Shown in pieces: positions 18,495-25,845 of a DNA stretch of 25,845 nt. A model generated the notes under the pieces. That model did no database searches, was not told the origin of the DNA, and saw nothing but the letters and a program-made list of their open reading frames with translations. How positions within the stretch are numbered: position 1 is the first letter of the stretch; each line of letters begins with the position of its first letter. This DNA comes from Davidsoniella eucalypti (Eukaryota > Ascomycota > Sordariomycetes > Microascales > Ceratocystidaceae). Location: assembly GCA_004009845.1 (NCBI GenBank), contig RMBW01000221.1:1-25845 (forward strand), written 5' to 3'. A program made the translations under genes and the position numbers.

Positions 18495-20821
18495 ATGACG
18501 GATTCAAATTTATCCCAAAAGCAGTTGCTGCAGGTTAGTGGTTCTATACATTTTCCAACAAAATGAATTCCATAACTAAGTAATTTTAATTTATAGAAAT
18601 ACCGACTCGACTATGAACAACTCCTACGCGACAAGGAAGCTTCAGATCAGAGAGCCGAACAGGAAAGCCGAAGAGCCGAACGTTCCGAACGCCTCACTAG
18701 GAAGACGACTTTTATAACTTTCCTTTAACTGCTATGCTCTCAACTACAAAACCTTCAAGATAGAGCAGTTCAAGAACCGACACACCACGGGTGGAGCTAC
18801 CTCAGTTGCCAAAAGATCATATCCGCATCTTTTTAGACCTTGGTCTGACTTCCCAAGAGTCCACGAGAAGAAGTTCAATGAGTGTCAATCCCTTTTTGGA
18901 CAGCAACATTTATTCAAAAACTTTGAAATAACTGCTACTGTCCAGTCCAACAGTTCTATGGATTTCCAATCGTGTGAGAAGAGTGTCGTGTTTTTTTTTT
19001 CAAAATCCCGTTATTGAGGATGATGTTCGGGATGCTACAAATATCTACCTGCAACATAAAGGTCACGATGAGACCACAGAAGCCTACGACAATGTTGAAA
19101 TGGTCACATTCAACCCTAATGCCCGATATGCCACAGATCTTCGACGTGACGAGAGAGTGTTGGACGAACAGGCCAGCCGGCCTGAGATGGAACAGCTTCA
19201 GACCCAAGCTTCACTGCATTCTCAGCTTGAGGTTATGCTAGAACCTCATGCCCAGAATTTGCTATTGGAAGCTTCATATAAATCTACACAGTCTTCACAC
19301 GAGCTAGAAAGTATGAGTGTTGCTAGTTCTAGTCACGCCGAGCATGTAACTATGCCTTCCAAGTCCGAAGAGGCTTCAAAGTCCGAAGATGCTTCAAACT
19401 CCGGGAGCCCTCCTACCTCTTATACAATCAACAAATTACTGTTCATTGTGGAGTACAAGGCAGCTCATAAGCTCCCTGCCGCTCAGCTTCGAGAAGCTCT
19501 GGAACAGCTTTCAACTTCGGATCCATCTCTCTTTTATCGCAGTATAGAAAGGGGCACAAGCAGTACCGCAAATAAGGATGGGCCAACAGATGCTCAAGTA
19601 CTTCAGTTTGTTGCTTGTGCTATAACACATGTATATCATTATATGCTCAACTCTGGCCTTCTTTACGGATACATCACGACTGGCGAGTCTTTCATTTTCT
19701 TGACTATCGACAAAAAGACACCTAGTACCGTCAATTACTATCTTTCTGTTCCCAGTGAAGATATCTCTAGTATTCCACGCCTTGACCAAGTAAATGGCCC
19801 TATGGATACTGAGGCGATTGAGGGGCAGATCGAAAGTATCAAGCAGACGCCAATTGCTTATATCCTGACGCTGATGCTCCTATCACTTGAACAGCCAAAA
19901 CTCAGCTTAGAGGATATTCAGGACCTGAGATCCCGAGTTCGTTCCCTACCATCTAAGTATGAAGATGACGAATCAGACGAAGTAGACTCTAGTTCAAGCT
20001 CAAGCTTCGGACCTCACCCAACTGCCCCCGGAGAAAGTGGTGATGGAGGAGGACATAGCCACAGTTTTGTGCATCGGCCTCAAACACGAACTGCTTGCCC
20101 CCCCCTTTCTAGCTACTGTACACAGCAATGTCTCTATGGTTTAGTCCATGGCCTGGACCTTGACCAAAACTGCCCAAACTACCCGTTTCACCAGCAAGCT
20201 ACTGAGGATACTCAAGGCCAATGTCATCCCTTGAGTTTCTCTCAGTTCTTGAAAGCTATCAAGATTCAAATGGACGATAATCTTGACAATGGCTGTGAAG
20301 ATCTGAACAAACATGGTGCTGTTGGGTCCTTGGTCAAACTCACATTATACCCATTTGGCTATACATTTGTTGGAAAAGGTATTGAGAGTGAAGATCTGTG
20401 GCTGCTTCGAAGAGAGCTTCTTGCTTATTGGAAGCTCGGGACACTCCAAGGAACTGCTATTCCTGTTTGTCTTGGAAGTGTCATGCTGAAGATGGGAATT
20501 CCTCTAAGGCTCCATGATTATAAGCATGTCCTTTTACTTTCTTATGCTGGCGAGTCTATCACATCGCTGTCGGATGAAGGCTACAACTACCTTAGAGAGA
20601 TGGCTTCTCAAATGGCGGAATATGGTGTTGAGCATGGGGATCTTGAAGAGAGAAATATTCTACAAGATCGCAAGTCAGGGAAGCTGATGATCATTGATTT
20701 TGATATGGCAAAGATTCTAGACCTGCCACAATCAAGAAAGAGACCTTTTGGTAGTATTGATACCGAGCCAGAAAGGTGGTCTAAGAAGTTGTATGTAGAC
20801 CAAGCTCATGTTTTAGTGTGA
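18495..20821 (+). pseudogene. endonuclease-like plus kinase-like fungal gene, two frameshifts
   Basis: Exon 1 (18495-18533, 13 codons from ATG) is followed by an intron (18534-18596, GTTAGT...TTATAG) and a Glu/Arg-rich coiled coil. The frame shifts near 18715-18725 and again at a T10 run (18991-19000), then stays open for over 600 codons to TGA at 20821. In that last frame, LLFIVEYKAAHKL (residues 155-167 of the open frame) has the ExK core of restriction-endonuclease-like folds. YCTQQCLYGLVHGLDLDQNC with CPNY...H recalls a conserved box of this fungal family. The end has kinase-like motifs: a Lys-containing first strand, HGDLEERNIL (catalytic loop, 554-563) and IIDFDMAKI (metal-binding DFD, 574-582). 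Kinase-like modules joined to such nuclease-like domains occur in crinkler-type effector relatives. The biochemical role is not known. It may be functional if the two shifts are sequencing errors. Confidence 0.7.
18534..18596 (+). other. intron of kinase-like gene
   Basis: 63 nt: donor GTTAGT after CAG, branch-like CATAACTAAG about 25 nt before the acceptor TTATAG. Size and signals are typical of filamentous fungi. Confidence 0.65.
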
Positions 20822-21108
20822 TTGAGTTTATAAAATATATTATGTTTTCCAAAATACATATACTACTAGAATCTGTTATGAACCCACCTTTTTTCTTAGG
20901 AATCAGCTTGTAATGTCATTAAGCTTAATATCCAACAATCATTTGATAACGGGGGTTGAACAATGTGGGACACCACTGGTCCGCTCATTTTCTCGACAGA
21001 GCGAACTAGGGTTGATGAATATAAGTGCTATGACTTGATGTTTTCCCTTGATTCAGATGCCCACACTACATACTATACCAAAGCTTTTAAATTTATGTAC
21101 TGCGGTGT

Positions 21109-21243
21109 AGAGGAACATCTTGATTGAAGATAAGATTGAAGACTTGGTTTTAAAGATACATACAAACAGTGATTCTCTATACAATACTTACATCTTGAAT
21201 AAATAGGTAGTTAATGTATATTTGAATTAGTGGCATAAGTCAT
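21109..21243 (-). repeat. fragment of family B-like LTR end and leader
   Basis: On the minus strand the sequence reads GACTTATGCCACTAATTCAA (LTR end), then CTACCTATTTATTCAAGATG and CTTCAATCAAGATGTTCCTC (leader). These match 24219-24330 in the same order. It shows that LTR and AT-rich leader belong together and have spread more than once. Confidence 0.72.
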
Positions 21244-21441
21244 AGAATTTGCTTGTAAAAGAATAAGCGACCACACCTGTTCTGTTAGTACATAATATAC
21301 TACGCATAAAACAATGAATGCAGGGCTATCATTTATTTATGTGGGTATACAAGGGTTATCACTTAAGTTACTAATAGCATATGCTGATTCTTAACGTGTG
21401 TAGTGATGATGATTGTTGTCTTCTTATTGTGATCTAGTGAG

Positions 21442-21535
21442 GGTAACGGTGCCTGCGCACCGTTGCCTAAATACCTGATACCCCGCCCGTACGTGGTCAT
21501 GTGACCGTGACCCACATACGGTGGCAATACCGCAT
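21442..21535. repeat. cluster of GC-rich palindromes
   Basis: GGTAACGGTGC (21442-21452) pairs with GCACCGTTGCC (21457-21467) around a 4-nt loop with one mismatch. About 30 bp on, CCGTACGTGG and CCCACATACGG pair around a nested GGTCATGTGACC. The block is much richer in GC than its surroundings. It may be the end of a DNA transposon or a regulatory structure. Confidence 0.65.
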
Positions 21536-21779
21536 TGTGGTATACCGACAATTTAAATTGAATACTTTTTATACAAAAAAAGGTCGAAAATTGAAGTTGT
21601 TTGGCTAATGGGACTAATCGACCCACTATACGATAAGCACTTACCTTACGTGTCTCTTTATATTGATTGTCACTCGCTACACCGCTACCAGCCACAAAAT
21701 AAGAAACCATGGAAGTCAGGAGTAAAGTCCTGTTTTTTATTTTCTTACTGAATAACATACAACAAAGTCAATTATAACT

Positions 21780-22012
21780 CCAACTTTATTCTTCTACTTC
21801 AAGGAGTACACTTCACTCACTTTACTACCTTAATAAACCGCAATCAACAACAAGCTCAAAATAAATCACTTCTTAGTCCTCAAACTAATCTGTGCGTTAC
21901 GATCTTGATTCACTATAATTTTAACTAAGCACTAATATTTCTGTCTTGATATAGTCATATCTACCCTTATTTCACTACATTATTTACACTCGATTTTAAA
22001 TCGTCGGAAGTC
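21780..22012 (+). other. upstream region of helicase relic
   Basis: AT- and pyrimidine-rich sequence before the ATG at 22013; no clear TATA box or element. Confidence 0.4.
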
Positions 22013-23310
22013 ATGGAGGACTTTGTTGAGCTTAACGAAGAACATTAACTACTTATTTGCCTCCCGTGTAAGGCAGCAATTCGCCCAGGAAAGAGCATCG
22101 AAACACACCTTCAAGCACAAAGTAAAAGGAGAGACCATCAAAAATATTGGCGATTACTATGGCACTCAAGATTTAGCTGATCCAAAAGTGCATGCTCTCC
22201 CCCCCGATGAAAGTCCAGCTATCAAACGACTTGCTGTCCGCCGCGGATACAGTTGTTCTATGTGCCGATATCTCACAATATGCAAGGACAATATCACTCG
22301 CCACTGGAGAGACGTAGGGCATACATCTCTAGACCCCAAGTCGAAGATTGTACTATTACAGACTTGGATGGACTGCTGTAACAATCCGGGCCCGTACCAC
22401 GAAGCTTAATTGTGTATAAAGTTGATCGGGTCAAGCCCGGCAGCAGTGCAGTCGAGAAACGAGTCATAGAAATTGTCAAAACGCTTTCGACATCGATGTC
22501 TGGTCAACAGAAGGAAGTGATTTATTGCCACTCTACGGCGAAGTGCGAGTTTCTAGCCAGGCAGCTGGGCTGTGACTTCTCTCATAGCTTCATGGAGAAT
22601 AGCAAGCGTAAAGAGGTTCTGTCAAAGTGGGCGGAGGGTCGCGGACATCGTTGGATCTCAGCCACGACAAGTTTGGTTACGGGTATTGATGTTGAAGGAA
22701 TCACAGCAGTGATTCATGCGGAGCAGCCATATGGGCTTGTGGATTTTGTGCAGCAGACAGGACGAGGAGGTCGACGGCCAGGTGATGTAGTGCAGTCGAT
22801 AATTGTGTACAATGGGAAGCCAAGTTTGGAGAAGGAGCACAGTAGCTTTATCGAACAGGTCAACCAAGCTGAGATGGAGTCATTTGTTTCAACAAGTGAG
22901 TGTCGTCGGAAGATCATTGGTCGTTTCATGGATGGCATAACAGATGAGTCATGTAATGACATTGTTGGTGCTGAGCTGTGTGATATCTGCCAGGTACAAG
23001 TACAAGCGGCGGCAGCGATAGCGGCAGCAACAGTGGCTACACCACAGACTACTGCGGTAAATCTTAGCAACGATAAAGCGAATCAGACAATGGCTCGAGT
23101 GGGATAAGGTTCGGGAAAGAAGAAGGACAAAGTGCCGAAGTGTTATTCCGTTGGCTAGATGAGGTTGGAGAAGAATGCGCCAGCTGTCACGTCCAAAGTC
23201 AGCTCTACAAAAGATTAACTGGACTAAGCCATGATACTTTGAGGCATGCTTCCCAAGGAGTTTCAGAGTGTACGAAACGTTTGACAGGAGTGGATTATAA
23301 GTTTCAAAAG
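22013..23310 (+). pseudogene. OrsD-type zinc finger / RecQ-like helicase, internally deleted
   Basis: From ATG 22013 the frame reads MEDFVELNEEH, then a TAA (22046), then LLICLPCKAAIRPGKSIETH. A frame change near 22165 leads to DLADPKVHALPPDESPAIKR and a C2H2-like finger (YSCSMCRYL...RHW...GH), as in the OrsD-type (DUF3505) domain. At about 22400-22412 the sequence jumps to the second half of a RecQ-like helicase: EVIYCHSTAKCEFLARQL, TTSLVTGID (motif V), QQTGRGGR (motif VI). The Walker A and DEAH half is missing entirely. The tail (22842-23297) is repeated inverted at 23588-24059, where it is better preserved. Such fusions are common near fungal chromosome ends and repeats. The gene is inactive: stop, frameshift, large deletion. 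Confidence 0.8.
22842..23297 (+). repeat. left arm of inverted repeat (helicase tail)
   Basis: It begins GTAGCTTTATCGAACAGG and matches the minus strand of 23588-24059 with scattered substitutions. Two small deletions, near 23085 and 23105, break the frame in this arm only. The spacer between the arms is about 290 bp. Confidence 0.88.
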
Positions 23311-23403
23311 AAGAGGTAACTTGAACTCAAAGGTACCTCCCCGAGGGTTGTAGGAGGGAAGGTTGCTGTGGTTGTATGTTGAGAATCTGGGGCTTAGAAG
23401 GCA

Positions 23404-24059
23404 TTATAATGCCTGCATTCTGTAGTTTTTGATCGCCATCAAAGCTACTGGTAGTACTTTGTCTATATGCCCACAGCTGAAGCCCTCACCTTCTTTCACC
23501 TTCGTCCACTCACACCAGTCAAGTGGGAGTTGGCAGGTGAAACAGCAAGATAATGGTGCAAATCTGATCTTCTTTCGAGCAGAATCATATTCCACTCCTG
23601 TCAAACGTTTTGTACACTCCGAAACTCCTTGGGAAGCATGCCTCAAAGTATCATGGCTTAGTCCAGTTAATCTTTTGTAGAGCTGACTTTGGACGTGACA
23701 GCTGGCGCATTCTTCTCCAACCTCATCTAGCCAACGGAATAACACATGGGCACTTTCTCCTTCCTCTTTCCCGAACCGCATCCATCTATCATCCACTTGA
23801 GCCATCGCCTGTTGTCGATTCGCTTTATCGTTGCTAAGATTTACCGCAGTAGTCTGTGGTGTAGCCACTGTTGCTGCCGCTATCGCTGCCGCCGCTTGTA
23901 CTTGTACCTGGCAGATATCACACAGCTCAGCACCAACAATGTCATTACATGACTCATCTGTTATGCCATCCATGAAACGACCAATGATCTTCCTACGACA
24001 CTCACTTGTTGAAAAAAACGATTCCATCTCAGCTCGGTTGGCCTGTTCGATAAAGCTAC
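23404..24059 (-). pseudogene. inverted copy of helicase C-terminal region
   Basis: On the minus strand this frame repeats the end of the helicase at 22842-23297 and then continues further. ESFFSTSECRRKIIGRFMDG and GAELCDICQVQVQ are followed by an Ala-rich stretch and EECASCHVQSQLYKRLTG. It ends with CCFTCQLPLDWCEW and CGHIDKVLPV before TAA. The CxxC and CGH clusters look like the zinc-binding tail of this helicase family. It has no start or ATPase domain and is cut at 24059 by an LTR. Because it keeps the frame that the plus-strand copy lost, it may be the more recent or less damaged copy. Confidence 0.8.
23588..24059 (-). repeat. right arm of inverted repeat (helicase tail)
   Basis: This is the partner of 22842-23297 in opposite orientation. 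The outer end coincides with the LTR start at 24060. Confidence 0.88.
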
Positions 24060-24238
24060 CGAAAGGACCTAGGACCCAATATTGATGTCTGTGGTATCTA
24101 CTACAGCCGTCACCTTTGTCTATATAAGGAAGTCGTTCCCCTCCTTATTCTTGTCTATTTCTTTCCTTCCCTCTGTACCTTCTTCAACTTCCTTCAATAT
24201 ACTTTATTACTTCCACGACTTACGCCACTAATTCACAT
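24060..24238 (+). repeat. LTR of family B type, left copy
   Basis: It begins CGAAAGGACCTAGGACCC (TG changed to CG) and ends AATTCACA, with TATATAAGG at 24121. It resembles the LTRs at 5928-6118 and 25049-25222 but with many substitutions. Confidence 0.78.
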
Positions 24239-24777
24239 ATATTACCTATCTATTCAAGATGTATTAGATGGAGAATCACTGTCTGTATGTTATCTTTAAG
24301 ACCAAGTCTTCAATTTTATCTTCAATCAAGATGTTCCTCTAAATCGCCTTGAATGCTTCTTGTGATAGTACTTGACATATTTGCTGCCAACGTTTTCTAC
24401 ATCTTGTGTTATCTGACTAATACAAAATCTTGTATTACCCTTAGTGCTTCATTAGTACATGTTTCTGCTCAAGACATCTTTGTGAAACACTTCAAATTTG
24501 TAACCAATTCTGAGTAACAATTACCAATTTATACAAATAAAAGTATCGAATACTTACAGTTAGTATTGTTTATTTTCTAATCCCTCCATAGATCTAAAAC
24601 TTTAAATTTATAATTATATACAATATAAATATCACAAACATATTCTTAATGGGCAAAGTCATAGAAAACTTACTTTCTAAATCAATTTTAATCACGCATT
24701 TAGAGAAACTTAGATTGAGTTTAGAAGGGACAACGGCCTCAGCCCTGATTTGTATGTGCGTTTAGCTGTCAACTGCC

Positions 24778-24924
24778 GCCGAAATAATACGTAAAAATAG
24801 ACGAGCAGAGCAACCGTTAATCAAGTGGTTAGGTTACGAAGAAGCTACCTGGGAACCTCTCATTCACGTTCAGGATACCTTAGCTTGGAAAATCTTCACA
24901 GAGGCGAATGCTCGCTGGGATTAA
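24778..24924 (+). pseudogene. chromodomain fragment of deleted element
   Basis: A frame of 48 codons to TAA reads RRAEQPLIKWLGYEEATWEP and then a helix (VQDTLAWKIFTEA), aligning with the chromodomain of family A (KWSGYQDPTWEP, EDTLAWRIF). The N-terminal strand with the first cage residue is lost at the junction with the leader. It has no start codon and no integrase core, so no function is expected. Confidence 0.82.
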
Positions 24925-25038
24925 ACTTAGTCATGGTTGATGTGTCACTTAATGTTTTATTGGTAGCTGGTTATTTGCATCATTTTTGTTCTTTTGGTCC
25001 CTCCAATTTTTATCCTTATTTTTATTTTTTAGCTTCAT

Positions 25039-25048
25039 GAGGGGTAGT
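25039..25048 (+). promoter_or_regulatory. polypurine tract of copy 2
   Basis: GAGGGGTAGT directly precedes the LTR TG, as GAGGGGGGGGTAGT does at 9098-9111. Confidence 0.75.
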
Positions 25049-25222
25049 TGAAACCCATTCCCGTTGTTGTCTACCACAGCCGTTATCTTTGTCTATGCGG
25101 GGAGGCCGTTTCCCTCCTTATTCTTGTCTAGTTCTTTCCTCTTCCTCTCTATCTTCTTCAACTTTGAATATATATTTATACTTCTACTTCTGCAAGTCTC
25201 GTTGTCGTCGTAGTTCGTCACA
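25049..25222 (+). repeat. LTR of family B type, right copy
   Basis: It begins TGAAACCCATTCCC and ends TTCGTCACA (174 bp), colinear with the LTR at 5928-6118 read on its own strand. The box TATCTTCTTCAA differs by one base from the proposed priming site of family B. Confidence 0.82.
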
Positions 25223-25223
25223 A

Positions 25224-25528
25224 GAACCGAATATGACCTAAGTAGTCGTAGAACAAGGACTCATGTAGTGCAATTTGAGGCCCGGTTGGGAAGGGCCCGA
25301 GGAGTTTGGCGATAGCTGGCCGAGCGGATCTTCGAAACAAGGACAGATAGCACCATCCTGGGGCGCGGACCAAACGACGGAGCAGAGCGGGTTGGCCTGG
25401 TGCGCTGATGACGCACAACGGGCGAACCGGCGGGGTAACGTTCCTGGCACCGTCGTGCACAGCACTGACTGGTGTAACCCAGGAAGGAGGAAACGAGAAA
25501 AAAGAGGAGAAAGTTGACCGAAAATCAT
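25224..25528 (-). pseudogene. family B gag, second copy, N-terminal fragment
   Basis: The ATG at 25528 opens the same N-terminus as 5606: a hydrophobic start, then LGYTSQCCAR and CQERYPAGSPVV. An extra base near 25380 shifts the frame before the PGWCYLSLF motif, which is still present in another frame, and the sequence stops at the inserted LTR after HLGH-equivalent codons. It is non-functional. It is nearly identical to the first copy over long stretches, so the two family B insertions are related and probably not very old. Confidence 0.83.
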
Positions 25529-25845
25529 GGTGGCAGACAAAATTGGTGGTTACACAACTAACTGCGAAAGACTCTTCTCAGGCGAGAGCAAACAGTAAAA
25601 GCTTTTCTAAACGCTTAAACTTTAGCGTGAACAACTCGCTACGACGCAAGAAACAAGTTCTGCAGTAACAAGAAGTCAACTGGCTTAAGAGAAAGAGTTT
25701 ATTCCAAACTTTGTAGTAAGGTCTTGGGTGCGAAGAGAGTTATAAACAAGAAGTTGTCTGAGTCTGACAAAGTGAAAGCAGGGAGAGACAAGACGAATCG
25801 TGTTGGACAGTCAACAATAAGAGAATCAGGTATCTTCTTTAAAGT
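25529..25845 (-). other. family B leader, second copy, reaching window edge
   Basis: It matches 5607-5927 closely, including the predicted primer site (TATCTTCTTTAA on the plus strand, 25831-25842). The LTR should begin about two bases beyond the window end. Confidence 0.83.

Larger units (their letters stand above)
24060..25222 (+). mobile_element. non-autonomous LTR element (1.16 kb), copy 2
   Basis: The order is 5' LTR (24060-24238), AT-rich leader shared with copy 1 (24239-24770), chromodomain fragment (24778-24924), 3' untranslated region, polypurine tract (25039-25048) and 3' LTR (25049-25222). Gag, protease, RT, RNase H and most integrase are absent. The outer flanks (GCTAC left, AGAAC right) are not identical, so I cannot show a target-site duplication; the two LTRs may come from different insertions. 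The left end interrupts the helicase tail; the right end abuts an inverted family B gag. Confidence 0.75.

Noticed and set aside
21363..21758. 131-codon minus-strand frame
   Set aside because: It crosses the GC-rich palindromes and AT-rich DNA, and no domain or protein-like composition is seen.
24239..24262. self-priming site in the leader of the deleted element
   Set aside because: The bases after the LTR do not complement the box 56 nt after its TATA; no primer site can be assigned.
24060..25222. intact element with target-site duplication
   Set aside because: Left and right flanking 5-mers (GCTAC, AGAAC) differ, so single-event insertion cannot be shown.
1..25845. CRISPR array, tRNA genes or prokaryotic operons
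   Set aside because: No regular spacer pattern, no A/B-box tRNA folds, and introns plus retrotransposons show a eukaryotic genome.

Overview
The window looks like a transposon-rich, gene-poor piece of a filamentous ascomycete (Pezizomycotina-type) genome. Evidence: a dispersed single 5S rRNA gene of fungal type, a Tad-clade LINE tail, chromodomain Ty3/gypsy elements, introns with GTAAGT / CTAAC / TAG signals, an OrsD-type zinc-finger plus RecQ-helicase relic, and a fungal kinase-like gene family. I cannot name the species.

Layout. (1) 1-6926 is a stack of nested insertions beside a 5S gene. A GC-rich Ty3/gypsy element (family A, plus strand: RT, RNase H, integrase, chromodomain, PPT, 3' LTR; 1-2913) abuts the gag of a second family A element on the minus strand (gag, hairpin-array leader, PBS, LTR; 2914-4687). 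That one truncates the gag of a family B gypsy element (minus; gag, leader, PBS, LTR; 4688-6118). Family B sits in the 3' end of a LINE (6119-6807), whose (CAA)n tail runs straight into an intact 5S rRNA gene (6808-6926). (2) 6927-9311 holds a purine-rich tract, a 110-bp tandem duplication and a deleted family B relative that lacks its chromodomain. (3) 9387-14175 holds a kinase-family pseudogene, a small gene with a possible SAP-like motif, a two-exon secreted cysteine-rich protein gene, a tiny poly(A) retro-insertion with target-site duplication, and an unidentified minus-strand coding stretch. (4) 14176-18494 is AT-rich and almost empty: one LTR-A remnant, a few possible gene relics and an AT microsatellite. 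(5) 18495-20821 is a large restriction-endonuclease-like plus kinase-like gene with two apparent frameshifts. (6) 21109-24059 has an LTR/leader scrap, GC-rich palindromes, and an internally deleted OrsD-RecQ relic followed by an inverted copy of its helicase tail. (7) 24060-25845 is a 1.16-kb LTR-leader-chromodomain-LTR derivative abutting another minus-strand family B copy that runs off the window.

The most interesting signal is in the retrotransposon leaders. Both families have, 2 nt after the LTR, an 11-12 nt sequence exactly complementary to a site inside the LTR. That site lies 56 nt downstream of the LTR TATA box in both. This is the arrangement expected of self-primed reverse transcription (as in Tf1), and no tRNA-type primer site was recognised. 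The family A leader also carries nine tandem hairpins whose arms change sequence but stay complementary. Both families share an unusual Gag N-terminus: a hydrophobic segment followed by a PGWCYL / HLGH motif pair. Many reading frames are broken by single-base indels, so either real decay or indel-type sequencing error is possible. All similarities come from reading the sequence; no search was run.
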